Shown piece after piece: positions 35,464 to 45,024 of a stretch of 64,000 bases of DNA. Every line of letters begins with the position of its first letter. The stretch's first letter is position 1. The DNA lies in assembly GCF_009982895.1 (NCBI RefSeq), contig NZ_WXZL01000004.1, forward strand, positions 1 to 64,000, in the 5' to 3' direction. The DNA comes from Deinococcus alpinitundrae (GTDB lineage: Bacteria > Deinococcota > Deinococci > Deinococcales > Deinococcaceae). Made by a program: the position numbers and the translations under genes. Below the pieces are notes generated by a model. That model was not told where the DNA came from. It ran no database searches and worked only from the letters and a program-made list of their open reading frames with translations.

Positions 35464-36105
35464 TCATGGACTGCCCGGCAACTGCTGGGGCGTCACACCC
35501 AGGGCCACCAGCACCAGAGCGGCGATAAAGCCCGCGCAGATCAGAGCGATCAGCAGCATGAATCCGCCCAGCAGCACGCTCAAGGCCGACTTGAGTACGC
35601 TCAGGCGCTGAGCGGCGGCCAGCGACTGCACGAGCAGCAGCAAGGTCCAGCCGCTGAGCAGTAAGCTCAGGCCGCTCAGCAGCGCTGCCCCCGCCGATTC
35701 TCCGTTCATCAGCGGCGAGAGCAAGTACGACACCAGCACCGGCAAGCTGCTCCAGGCCGCCGCCAGCCGCGAGGCCCGCAGACTGCCCTGACCGCCCAGC
35801 AACCGGGCCGCGCCCTGCAACATCAGCGGCCAGCCCAGCGCCTGTAGGGTGCCCAGCACCAGCCCGCTGACGAGCGCCACGTTCAAGACGTTGGTGCCCG
35901 CCGGGAGCAGCGGGGCCAGCGCTTCCCTGACCTGCGGCGCGAGCGACGAGAGGAGCCCCGCGCCGAGCAGCAGTGGCCGTGCCCAGCTGTCACCCTGCCC
36001 GAACTGAAGCAGGTTGAGCAGGGTGGAGGCCGGGGCCGTCCACATACGCTGCCAGGGATTGACCGGACCGGACGACGGCGCGGGAGCAGAGGGAGACACA
36101 GGCAT
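35464..36105 (-). CDS. Yip1 family membrane protein
   Basis: 213 residues with a Pro/Ser-rich cytoplasmic N-terminus (about 20 residues), then MWTAPASTLLNLLQFGQ and four to five hydrophobic helices, the usual arrangement of bacterial Yip1-domain proteins. Their function is not established. CAAAAT lies 6 bases before ATG 36105, fitting a leaderless start. It sits downstream of the LysR gene on the same strand, 51 bases apart. Confidence 0.75.
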   Translation of the reverse strand: MPVSPSAPAPSSGPVNPWQRMWTAPASTLLNLLQFGQGDSWARPLLLGAGLLSSLAPQVREALAPLLPAGTNVLNVALVSGLVLGTLQALGWPLMLQGAARLLGGQGSLRASRLAAAWSSLPVLVSYLLSPLMNGESAGAALLSGLSLLLSGWTLLLLVQSLAAAQRLSVLKSALSVLLGGFMLLIALICAGFIAALVLVALGVTPQQLPGSP

Positions 36106-36156
36106 CCGGGTATTTTGGCACGGCCCGCCGCCCGGCCCACTTCATCCGTTGTCCGC

Positions 36157-37257
36157 TCAGGAGTTGCCGACCCGCTGCGCGCACTCGGGCGCTGGAAACA
36201 GTCCGGTAAAGCGCAACGACCCGGCCAGCGGCCCCGAGCGCGCGCGCAGCGCGGCGGGCGACAGCACCGCGTCCTGAAAGGCCAGGACCAGCGGCTGACG
36301 ACTGGCCTGCACCGTCGCCACGCTGCCGACGGTGCGCCATAGTGGAGCGGGCAGCGGGTAGGCTTGCAGGCCCGACGGCAGCGGCCACACCACCAAGCGG
36401 GTCAGCACCGTGAAGCCGTGGCCCTCGGCCACCATGCCCAGCGCCACCTGCGCGTCTTTAAGGCGCACGGCGGGCGTGGGCGGGCGCGAGTGGAGGGCGA
36501 TGTGGGCCGCGATGTGCGGCGCGCAGTCTTCCTCGCAGACGATGTAGGCGGCGCGGTGAAAGGCGTCCCAGGTCTTCAGCCGCGGCTGCCCGGCAGCGGC
36601 GACGATCAGGTACTCGTCGGCGAAGAGCGGCTGGCTGCACAGCTCGGGGCGCATCGGCAATCGGCCCAGCCCCAGGTCGGCCTCGCCCGACGCCACCATC
36701 CGCTCGATGTCGTCGTGCTCGCCGCTGGTGTCGTGCAAGACGACCTGCACCTGCGGATAGCGGCGCTGAAAGCCGCCCAGGGCCGGGGTCAGGAAATGGC
36801 GGATGACGCTGCGGCATGACACGATATGCAGCGGCCCGCAAAGGTCGGCGGTCTGGTGGTCTGCCGGGTGGTGTGTGCCCTGGTCTGACGCGGCCCGGCG
36901 CAGATCATCCAGCGCGGCGGCGGCGCGGCGGGCATGGATCAGCACCCGCACGCCTGCTGGGGTCGGGAACGCGCCGCGTCGGCCCCGCTCGAACAGGCGC
37001 GTGCCGAGCTCCTTTTCGGCCGCCTGCACTGCCTGGCTGACGGTGGACTGCGCCACGCCCAGCCTCAGGGCCGCCTCGCTGAAGCTGCCGGTATCGGCCA
37101 CCCCGATCAGCGCGGCCAGATGATGGGTGCCCAGTGCGGGTAGGCGACCTGGCAGGGATTCGGCTTCAGCGTCGGGCGCGGGCAGACTCAACCGCAGCGT
37201 GCCCGGCCCAGACACGGCGACAGGGGCGGGAGGCACAACACTTCGGGAGTCGGTCAC
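36157..37257 (-). CDS. LysR family transcriptional regulator
   Basis: 366 residues, long for the family because of an N-terminal extension of about 40 residues before the helix-turn-helix. The HTH reads HLAALIGVADTGSFSEAALRLGVAQSTVSQAVQAAEKELGTRLFER, about residues 48-93; the effector domain follows, with LHIVSCRSVIRHFLTPALGGFQRRYPQVQVVLH. The start is GTG 37257, with TAGACT exactly 6 bases upstream. It is divergent from a secreted repeat protein, a possible target. Confidence 0.88.
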   Translation of the reverse strand: MTDSRSVVPPAPVAVSGPGTLRLSLPAPDAEAESLPGRLPALGTHHLAALIGVADTGSFSEAALRLGVAQSTVSQAVQAAEKELGTRLFERGRRGAFPTPAGVRVLIHARRAAAALDDLRRAASDQGTHHPADHQTADLCGPLHIVSCRSVIRHFLTPALGGFQRRYPQVQVVLHDTSGEHDDIERMVASGEADLGLGRLPMRPELCSQPLFADEYLIVAAAGQPRLKTWDAFHRAAYIVCEEDCAPHIAAHIALHSRPPTPAVRLKDAQVALGMVAEGHGFTVLTRLVVWPLPSGLQAYPLPAPLWRTVGSVATVQASRQPLVLAFQDAVLSPAALRARSGPLAGSLRFTGLFPAPECAQRVGNS

Positions 37258-37328
37258 CGCCGCAGTCTAGCGCCCGACTTCCATAGGCAGAACCGATACA
37301 ACCTCGCTCCTGGCATCGGCAGCGTGCT

Positions 37329-37357
37329 TTGTTTCTCTGCAGCCCAAGCGCCACAAT
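37329..37357 (+). promoter_or_regulatory. Promoter of the secreted repeat protein gene
   Basis: TTGTTT (37329-37334), 17-base spacer, CACAAT (37352-37357); start codon at 37423, leaving a leader of about 60 bases with a ribosome binding site AGAAGGAAGG. Confidence 0.55.
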
Positions 37358-37422
37358 AGCCGCAAGCACGCTTCTCCAGCCCGGCCCAGCTCTCTCCACG
37401 CCCGCACCAGAAGGAAGGCCCC

Positions 37423-38694
<1,272 letters not shown>

Positions 38695-38742
38695 ATCTGG
38701 CAACCCCAGATTGATCAACGCTGGGCTGCTACACTCCGGGCC

Positions 38743-39357
38743 ATGCTGCCCGCGCCGCCCGAAGAGTGGTTCCAGATCCCCATCCTGAGCGGTCAGGTCG
38801 TACGGCTGGAACCGCTCACTCCCGCGCACGCTGCTGGCATCACCCGGCACGCCACCCCGGAAACGGTGGCCTTTCTATCGCGGGGCGGGCCAGCCGAGAA
38901 CACGCCGCAGGAATGGGCCGCCTACATCGAGCGTCTCAATGCCCTGCCCAACCGCCTCAATTTTGCGGTACTCATCGACAATGAGGTGGCGGGGCGAATC
39001 AGTTACAGCGAGGTGCGTCCCAGCGATTTGTGGCTGGAAATCGGCACCATGCTGACCCCACCGTTTCAGGGAACGGCTGCCAACCCGGAGGCCAAATTGC
39101 TGCTGCTCACCCGGGCCTTTGAGGTGCTGGGCGCAAACCGGGTTCACTTCAAGGTCGATGAGCGCAATGCCCGCAGCTTGAGGGCCCTGGACAACCTCGG
39201 CGCGGTGCGGGAAGGCACCCTGCGTCAGTATCAGGTGCGGCCCGGCGGCTATGCCCGCAACAGTGTGATGTTCAGCATTCTGAGCGGCGAGTGGCTCACC
39301 GTGCGGGCACGGCTCATGCAACGTTTAGAAGCGCTCACGAAGCAGCCGCTAAGCTAA
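38743..39357 (+). CDS. GNAT family N-acetyltransferase (RimJ/RimL type)
   Basis: 204 residues. Acetyl-CoA binding is seen in GTMLTPPFQGTAANPEAKLLLLTRAFEVLG and the following RVHFKVDERNARSLRALDNLGAVREGTLRQY block, both hallmarks of RimL-like enzymes, which acetylate ribosomal protein N-termini or small molecules. TACACT lies 7 bases before the ATG. Unlike the acetyltransferase at the left end it has an N-terminal extension of about 18 residues. Confidence 0.87.
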   Translation: MLPAPPEEWFQIPILSGQVVRLEPLTPAHAAGITRHATPETVAFLSRGGPAENTPQEWAAYIERLNALPNRLNFAVLIDNEVAGRISYSEVRPSDLWLEIGTMLTPPFQGTAANPEAKLLLLTRAFEVLGANRVHFKVDERNARSLRALDNLGAVREGTLRQYQVRPGGYARNSVMFSILSGEWLTVRARLMQRLEALTKQPLS

Positions 39358-39361
39358 GACC

Positions 39362-39805
39362 ATGCGCCTCCCCTTTGCCCGCTCGCTGACCACCTGCGCC
39401 CTGCTCAGCGGCGCGGCCCTGGCCCTCACGCCCCCGCCCGGCTGGGTCCAGGTCGGCCCGAACTTCTGGCGCGATGCCAGCGGCGCGTGCGTGCTGCGCG
39501 AGCAGGCCTACCCACAGGACTTCGCACCGATTCAGAGTCAGCAAGACGCCCTGAGCTTGGGCAACAAGCTGCAAAAGACCCTCGCCAAAGAAGGCATGAC
39601 CCGTCTCAGCATGCAGCCGGTGTCGCAGCAAAGCGACTGGAGCGTGCTGCTGGCCTACACCTATGCCCAGGGCGGCGTGAAATACCAGATCGCCCAGCTG
39701 TACCTCTCGCAGGGCGGCAAGCTGCACACGATTAGCGGCAGCAACGCCGAGAGCGAGGCCAGCGCCTGCGTGGGCGTGATGCGCAATTTTCTGAAAGGAA
39801 AATGA
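39362..39805 (+). CDS. Secreted protein, hypothetical
   Basis: 147 residues with a signal peptide ending near GAALA. The mature protein has two cysteines (ACVLREQ and SACVGVM) that could form a disulfide. No family recognised. TAAGCT, which overlaps the stop of the acetyltransferase gene, ends 6 bases before the ATG and may give this gene its own leaderless transcript. Confidence 0.7.
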   Translation: MRLPFARSLTTCALLSGAALALTPPPGWVQVGPNFWRDASGACVLREQAYPQDFAPIQSQQDALSLGNKLQKTLAKEGMTRLSMQPVSQQSDWSVLLAYTYAQGGVKYQIAQLYLSQGGKLHTISGSNAESEASACVGVMRNFLKGK

Positions 39806-39862
39806 CTCGAAAGGTGAGTTGATCGGCCAGTGGGCTGTGCCGAGCCTCTAAGCTGGGTCGAG

Positions 39863-41053
39863 ATGCCGTCCCGCGCCCTGCCTGCCCCCACCCGCGCCGC
39901 CGAGCATCTGCGCGATCTGGCACTCGACCTCGGCTTCGACGTGGCGGGTTGGGCCTCGGGGCAGGTGCCGAGGAGCGCCTGGCAGAACTACGGCGAGTGG
40001 CTGGCCAGCGGGCGGCAGGCGGGCATGACCTACCTGGAAACCGGGGCGTGGCGGCGCGCTGACCTCTCGACCTCGCTGCACGCCGCGCCGCGCGTGGGCC
40101 AGGTGCTGGCGCTGGGCATCAGTCACGCCTTCGGAGAGGTGGCGGTGCCTGCGGGCGGCCTGCGCGCCGGGCGGGTGGCCCGTTACGCCTGGACACCGGA
40201 TTACCACGCCCAGATCGAGCCGCTGCTGGAGAGATTGGTGAGCGAGGCCGCATCCTTGGGTATCCGGGCACGCGGCTACGTCGATCACGGCCCGATCATG
40301 GAGCGCGATCTGGGCGGGCGGGCCTTTCTGGGCTGGCACGCCAAGTCGGGCATGCTGGTCAGCACCGAACTGGGCGCGTTCGTGACGCTGGCCGCCGTGC
40401 TCACCGATTTGCCTGACCAGCCCGACGAACCGGCCCACCCTGACCGCTGCGGGCGCTGCACCCGCTGCATCTCGGCCTGTCCCACCGGAGCGATTGACCC
40501 GGACCGGGCCATCGACGCCCGCAAGTGCGTGTCGTACCTGACCATTGAGCACCGGGGGCCGGTGGACTGGGCCATGCGCTCCGGCATCGGCGGGTGGCTG
40601 CTGGGCTGCGACGTGTGCTGCGCGGTGTGTCCGTGGAGCGTGAAGGCCGGAGCGGTCGCTCGCAGCCTGACACCCGACCCCGACCTGGCCCACCCCGATC
40701 TGCTGGGCTTCTTCGGCATCTCGGAGCGCGAGTTCCTGCGGCGCTATGGCAACGCCGCTCACGCCCGCCCGCGCCGCAAGGGCATGGCCCGCAACGCCGT
40801 CACCGTGGCCGGGAACCTGCGCGAAGATCGGCTGCGCCCAGTGCTCGACCGAGGGATGGTTGACCCGGCCTGGGAAGTGCGTGAGACCGCCGCCTACGCC
40901 TTGATGCGCTGGGAAGACGTGGCGGGCCTGGACAAATTGCGCCGCGATTCGCATCCCGAAGTCCGGGCCGGGGCCGAGCGCGGGCTATCCGAACTGGGTG
41001 AGAACGGGGCAATTGCAAGCCGCTCGGCCACCCGCCCGGACCCAACCCCCTAG
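39863..41053 (+). CDS. queG: Epoxyqueuosine reductase
   Basis: 396 residues. QueG reduces epoxyqueuosine to queuosine in tRNA using cobalamin and two [4Fe-4S] clusters. The DUF1730-type N-terminal domain ends with DHGPIMERDLGGRAFLGWHAKSGMLV; the clusters are bound by CGRCTRCISACPTG and later CDVCCAVCPW; the C-terminal part has HEAT-like helices (WEVRETAAYALMRWE). ATG 39863 is preferred over the longer frame because TAAGCT lies 8 bases upstream. The next gene starts two bases after its stop. Confidence 0.93.
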   Translation: MPSRALPAPTRAAEHLRDLALDLGFDVAGWASGQVPRSAWQNYGEWLASGRQAGMTYLETGAWRRADLSTSLHAAPRVGQVLALGISHAFGEVAVPAGGLRAGRVARYAWTPDYHAQIEPLLERLVSEAASLGIRARGYVDHGPIMERDLGGRAFLGWHAKSGMLVSTELGAFVTLAAVLTDLPDQPDEPAHPDRCGRCTRCISACPTGAIDPDRAIDARKCVSYLTIEHRGPVDWAMRSGIGGWLLGCDVCCAVCPWSVKAGAVARSLTPDPDLAHPDLLGFFGISEREFLRRYGNAAHARPRRKGMARNAVTVAGNLREDRLRPVLDRGMVDPAWEVRETAAYALMRWEDVAGLDKLRRDSHPEVRAGAERGLSELGENGAIASRSATRPDPTP

Positions 41054-41054
41054 A

Positions 41055-41915
41055 ATGCCTCACGTGCGCCTCGCCTTTATCGCTGACATTCACGGCAATC
41101 AGGATGCTCTGGAAGCGGTGCTGGCCGACCTTCAGGCACAGGGAGCCGAGCGGCTCTACGTCAACGGCGACGTGGTCAACCGGGGACCGGACAGTGTGCA
41201 GGCGCTCGAAACCCTGCTCAATCTGACGCCGCAGCCGATGTTCGTGCTGGGCAACCACGACGACCTGATGCGGCTGTGGCTGACCCGAGATGAGGCGCTG
41301 CCCGGCGACTGGTTCGATGATCCCTTCTGGGCCGCCACCGCCTGGAGCGCCGGGCAACTCGAACAGGCCGGGCTGATCGACGCCATGCTGAGCTGGCCGC
41401 TAACGCAGCACCTGAGCTGGAGCGGGATGCCCACCATCGAGCTGGCGCACGGCACCGCTGCCCACTACCGCGAGAGCCTCAGTCCCCACACCCCCGAGAG
41501 CCGCCTGATCGAATTGCTCGACGAATCGGGCACGGGCCTGCTGATCGGCTCGCACACCCACAAGCCAATGGTGCGGACCGTGGAGGGCGGGCGGCTGGTC
41601 CTCAATACCGGGGCGGTAGGCGCACCCTTCAACGAGGACCCGCGTGCCCAGTACCTGCTGCTCGACAGCGCCCAGGGCCGCTGGGAACCCATCCTGCGGG
41701 CCGTACCGTATGACCGCTCGGGGGTGCTCTCGCGCTTTGAGAAGAGCGGTCTGCTGGCCGAGGGCGGAGTCAGCGCCGAGATTTTCCGCGAGGAGGTCCG
41801 GCTGGCACGCAGCCTCTACACGCCGTACTGGATGTGGACCGAGAACGCCGGAAAACCCCGCACCCCGGAAAGTTGGAGTCAATTTCGGGCCGAGTTTCCC
41901 GAACGCTTCATGTAA
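41055..41915 (+). CDS. Metallophosphoesterase family protein
   Basis: 286 residues, calcineurin-like phosphoesterase fold. The first ligands DIHGNQDALEAVLADL, then GDVVNRGPDS, GNHDD and the C-terminal histidines in ELAHGTAAHY and GSHTHKPM form the di-metal site. The family includes YfcE-like and DUF1998-less phosphodiesterases; substrate unknown. It begins one base after the queG stop (TAG-A-ATG), so it is in the same operon. Confidence 0.9.
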   Translation: MPHVRLAFIADIHGNQDALEAVLADLQAQGAERLYVNGDVVNRGPDSVQALETLLNLTPQPMFVLGNHDDLMRLWLTRDEALPGDWFDDPFWAATAWSAGQLEQAGLIDAMLSWPLTQHLSWSGMPTIELAHGTAAHYRESLSPHTPESRLIELLDESGTGLLIGSHTHKPMVRTVEGGRLVLNTGAVGAPFNEDPRAQYLLLDSAQGRWEPILRAVPYDRSGVLSRFEKSGLLAEGGVSAEIFREEVRLARSLYTPYWMWTENAGKPRTPESWSQFRAEFPERFM

Positions 41916-42091
41916 GAGCACTCAGCCGTTCTTCGGAGCGGCGGGAACCGGTGAACACCGCTGGCTGCCCAGAAGTTTGAGCTGCATGATTGCCGCACCA
42001 TCAACCAGAGCGGCGCAGCCCCTGATGCCGAAGGAAGCACTCGACCACACCGCGTGACTGGGCCTGAGCGCCCGAACTTCTATAGCCCCCC

Positions 42092-42466
42092 TTACTCCAG
42101 CACGTAGCGCAGGCCTTCCTCGAAGCCCACCCTGGCCCACTCGCCCTTACTCAGCACCACGTTGCGCCGCCAGGGCATCCACTCGGTCTGCCCGGTCACC
42201 GAGCGCAGAAACCCGCGCAGGCCGACCTCGATGCGGGTCGCGTCGCCTCCCTCCAGCAGGGCGCGGAGCTGCTCGGCAGCCAGCCCACGCTCCACCTGGC
42301 CGGTGACGCGCGCGCCGCGCACTTCCTCGGTGCCGTACGGCTCGATGTGAGCGCCGAAACCGCGCAGCAAAACCATGACCTCCCCGGCGGGGCGCGGACG
42401 GCTGAGCGTGATGTGCGCGTCGAACTCGAAGCCCCGGACCCCTTTGGACGGCGGCTCGGTGCTCAA
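42092..42466 (-). CDS. Hypothetical protein coupled to the DinB gene
   Basis: 124 residues from a TTG start that overlaps the DinB stop (TTGA, 42463-42466), preceded by GGAGG with 7 bases of spacing. The core reads FDAHITLSRPRPAGEVMVLL, which may be compared to the HxT-x motif of LigT/2H phosphoesterases, but only one such motif is present, so this is not assigned. Rich in Arg and Glu; no membrane segment. Confidence 0.6.
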   Translation of the reverse strand: MSTEPPSKGVRGFEFDAHITLSRPRPAGEVMVLLRGFGAHIEPYGTEEVRGARVTGQVERGLAAEQLRALLEGGDATRIEVGLRGFLRSVTGQTEWMPWRRNVVLSKGEWARVGFEEGLRYVLE

Positions 42467-43038
42467 GCGCTGGCCTCCGCAGGAGCAGTCTCGGGCGTGC
42501 CAGCCTCGAGCGTGCTGAGGCCCGCGTCGAGCAGCTTGCGGTGGTGGCGCACATGGTAGGCCGCCATCCTCAGCCAGTCGAGAGCCGTCAGTTCGCCCAT
42601 CGCGCCGTGCCAGAACTTGCGCTCCGAGCCGTCCTGCGCCCGCAGCGCCGCGCCCTGCAGAGCGGTCAGCGAGGCCGTATGACGCGCTTCGAGTTCGCTC
42701 CAAGCCAGCCCCTCCCCGGGCACGGTGCCGGGGGGGGCCAGGCGGCGGCCCTGCGCGTCGGGCTCAATCACCTGCTGCGGCGTGGGTCTCAGCGGCTTGT
42801 CGGAGAGCAGCAGCGCAGCCACCTTGGCGCTGCCCTCATTTACCAGGATGGTATGCTCGACTTCCTGCGCGGGCGTCCAGGTGCGCTCCGGCAAATGGGT
42901 GTGCCAGTACGGCTGGGCGCGGGCCACCGACGCCGTGAACTGGCTGGACTCGCGCTCCAGACGCTCGGACACTTCCGCAGGCGTCTTGCCGAAAGCCCGC
43001 AGCCAGGCAAGGCGATGATCGTATTCGGTTTGGGTCAT
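42463..43038 (-). CDS. DinB family protein
   Basis: 191 residues, four-helix bundle of the DinB/YfiT superfamily, which is expanded in Deinococcus. Candidate metal ligands are His in EVEHTILVNE and the HVRHHRKLL pair near the C-terminus. Members act as metal-dependent thiol transferases or have unknown roles; the name comes from a DNA-damage-induced Bacillus gene. TAAACT lies 6 bases before the ATG. Confidence 0.85.
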   Translation of the reverse strand: MTQTEYDHRLAWLRAFGKTPAEVSERLERESSQFTASVARAQPYWHTHLPERTWTPAQEVEHTILVNEGSAKVAALLLSDKPLRPTPQQVIEPDAQGRRLAPPGTVPGEGLAWSELEARHTASLTALQGAALRAQDGSERKFWHGAMGELTALDWLRMAAYHVRHHRKLLDAGLSTLEAGTPETAPAEASA

Positions 43039-43129
43039 GAAAGCAGTTTATCCGGGTTACGGGCCGCAGGTGCGGTAGGGCCGGGCCGCGTGGTGCAGCA
43101 AGCGCTGGGGCCTTTGCCACCGAACACGC

Positions 43130-43159
43130 AAAAAGCGCGAGGTCGCCCCCACGCTTTTT
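43130..43159. terminator. Terminator downstream of katA
   Basis: AAAAAGCG (43130-43137) pairs with CGCTTTTT (43152-43159); the T-run serves transcripts on either strand, including katA on minus. Confidence 0.7.
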
Positions 43160-43206
43160 GAACCTGATGAAGTCGGCGCTGCAACCGCGCCCTTCCTTTC
43201 ATTTTT

Positions 43207-44787
43207 TTAGTACGGCTGGGCCTCGCGGCTGCGGTCCTGGGCCTGCTTGACCGCTCCTTCCTCCGCCTGCGCTTTGCTCACATTCTCTCTGTTCATCTTC
43301 GCCTGCGCCAGACCGTCTTGCACGCGCTGGCCGTAGTCCTGATCGCACTTGAAGAACAATTCGACCATCTTGTCCTGAATGACCTGCTGAGCGCCACTCA
43401 GGTTGGCGACGATATTGCTGATCAGCTCGTCGCGCTCCCAGGTCTCGAAGGTGCGGTAGCGCTCGCCCGCCTGACCGAAATCATTGGTGCGGTCGATCGT
43501 TTGGCGCACCAGGTTGCCCTCCACGCGCGGGCTGTGATCCGGCAGATCGCGGGGCGCTTCCTTGAGGGCGCTCAGGTTGCTCGGCTCGTAGTTGACGTGG
43601 TTGTTCTGGCCCTGGGCGGTGTCGACCCGGTAGGTCATCTGGCCGTCACGCTGGTTGGTGGCCGCCTGCATGCGCGGCGCGTTGATCGGCAATTGCAGGT
43701 AGTTGGGGCCGACCCGGTAGCGCTGGGTGTCGGAGTACGAGAAGGTGCGGCCCTGGAGCATCTTGTCGTCGCTGAAGTCCAGCCCGTCCACGAGGACGCC
43801 GGTGCCGAAGGCGGCCTGCTCCACCTCGGCGAAGTAGTTCTCGGGGTTGCGGTTGAGGGTCATCTTGCCGACCTTCAGAAACGGGAACTGCTCCTCCGGC
43901 CACAGCTTGGTGTCGTCGAGCGGATCGAAGTCGAGTTCGGGATGCTCGCCGTCGCTCATGATTTGCACGCACAGTTCCCACTGCGGAAAGTCGCCGCGCT
44001 CGATGGCCTCGTAGAGGTCCTGGGTAGCATGATTGAAGTTCTTGGCCTGAATCGCCTCGGCCTCGGCCTGGATCAGGTTGCGAATTTCCTGCAAAGGCTC
44101 CCAGTGGTACTTGATCAGCACGCCCTCGCCCTTGTCGTTGACCCATTTGTAGGTGTTGACGCCCGATCCCTGCATCTGGCGGTAGTTGGCCGGAATGCCC
44201 CAGGGCGAGAACAGGAAGGTGACCATGTGCATGGCCTCAGGCGTGTTGGAAATAAAGTCGAAGATACGCTCGCCGCTCTGGCGGTTGTGCACCGGGTCGG
44301 GCTTTTGCGAGTGGATGAAGTCGGGAAACTTGATGGCGTCGCGGATAAAGAACACCTTGAGGTTGTTGCCGACCAGGTCCCAGTTGCCGTCCTCGGTGTA
44401 GAACTTGACGGCAAAGCCGCGTGGGTCGCGCAGGGTCTCCGGCGAGTGGGTGCCGTGCCCCACTGTCGAGAAGCGCACGAACACCGGGGTCTCTTTCCCC
44501 GCTTCCTGAAACAGCTTGGCCCGGGTGTACTTGCTGATGGCCTCGTCGCCGACCTTGCCGTACGCCTCGAAGACGCCGTGCGCTCCGGCCCCGCGTGCGT
44601 GCACCACCCGCTCGGGAATGCGCTCACGGTCGAAGTGGCTGAGCTTTTCCATCAGGTGGTAATTTTCCATGGTGGTGGGGCCGCGACTGCCCACCGTGCG
44701 CGAATTCTGGTTGTTGCTGACGGGATGGCCCTGGCGGGTGGTCAGCGTATTGCTCTCGGCATGGGCAGAACCGTTTTTCTCGATCAT
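43207..44787 (-). CDS. katA: Heme catalase
   Basis: 526 residues, monofunctional catalase, which splits hydrogen peroxide to water and oxygen. The distal His is in [16 protein letters not shown] (His63), the distal Asn in [20 protein letters not shown], and the heme-ligating Tyr in [15 protein letters not shown] 40-residue N-terminal extension before [18 protein letters not shown] and a Gln/Arg-rich tail are present. GAGGAG precedes the ATG. The upstream promoter (44855-44883) is close to consensus. Catalase is a main peroxide defence in this genus. Confidence 0.96.
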   Translation of the reverse strand: MIEKNGSAHAESNTLTTRQGHPVSNNQNSRTVGSRGPTTMENYHLMEKLSHFDRERIPERVVHARGAGAHGVFEAYGKVGDEAISKYTRAKLFQEAGKETPVFVRFSTVGHGTHSPETLRDPRGFAVKFYTEDGNWDLVGNNLKVFFIRDAIKFPDFIHSQKPDPVHNRQSGERIFDFISNTPEAMHMVTFLFSPWGIPANYRQMQGSGVNTYKWVNDKGEGVLIKYHWEPLQEIRNLIQAEAEAIQAKNFNHATQDLYEAIERGDFPQWELCVQIMSDGEHPELDFDPLDDTKLWPEEQFPFLKVGKMTLNRNPENYFAEVEQAAFGTGVLVDGLDFSDDKMLQGRTFSYSDTQRYRVGPNYLQLPINAPRMQAATNQRDGQMTYRVDTAQGQNNHVNYEPSNLSALKEAPRDLPDHSPRVEGNLVRQTIDRTNDFGQAGERYRTFETWERDELISNIVANLSGAQQVIQDKMVELFFKCDQDYGQRVQDGLAQAKMNRENVSKAQAEEGAVKQAQDRSREAQPY

Positions 44788-44842
44788 GAAAACTCCTCGT
44801 GTGGGTGCACCGCAGTGAAGTGGGCGACGGTCCGGTACATAC

Positions 44843-44854
44843 TTAGTCGTCTAA
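44843..44854. promoter_or_regulatory. Possible operator at the katA transcription start
   Basis: TTAG-TCGT-CTAA, a short 4+4 inverted repeat, lies immediately after the -10 hexamer of katA, over the expected transcription start. Short arms make this weak evidence. Confidence 0.3.
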
Positions 44855-44883
44855 ATACTACCATATCCGCCCTTCTGTTTCAA
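44855..44883 (-). promoter_or_regulatory. katA promoter
   Basis: Minus strand: TTGAAA (44878-44883), 17-base spacer, TAGTAT (44855-44860). The leader to ATG 44787 would be about 60 bases and contains the Shine-Dalgarno GAGGAG, unlike the leaderless genes. Confidence 0.7.
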
Positions 44884-44919
44884 AGGCAGCCGCTCCAGGC
44901 AACACCGACAATGCAGGTC

Positions 44920-44973
44920 GCATTTTATAGAAATGCCGCCTCCGACTCGGTAGGCTGGAACCGAGTCGGAGGC
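44920..44973. terminator. Terminator pair downstream of the saccharopine-dehydrogenase-like gene
   Basis: A 14-base-pair perfect stem GCCTCCGACTCGGT / ACCGAGTCGGAGGC (44938-44951 with 44960-44973) is followed on the minus strand by a small hairpin GCATTT-TATAG-AAATGC (44920-44936) that supplies the weak A/T-rich end. Confidence 0.8.
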
Positions 44974-45024
44974 GCGGGTAAAATCCGGGGCGGCGAAGTT
45001 ACAGCCGCGTACCGGGCGGAGCGC

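Noticed and set aside
41922..42140. Possible transposase remnant on the minus strand after the phosphoesterase gene
   Set aside because: No DDE motif, terminal repeats or target duplications; the short frame appears by chance in a GC-rich gap that holds no recognisable feature.
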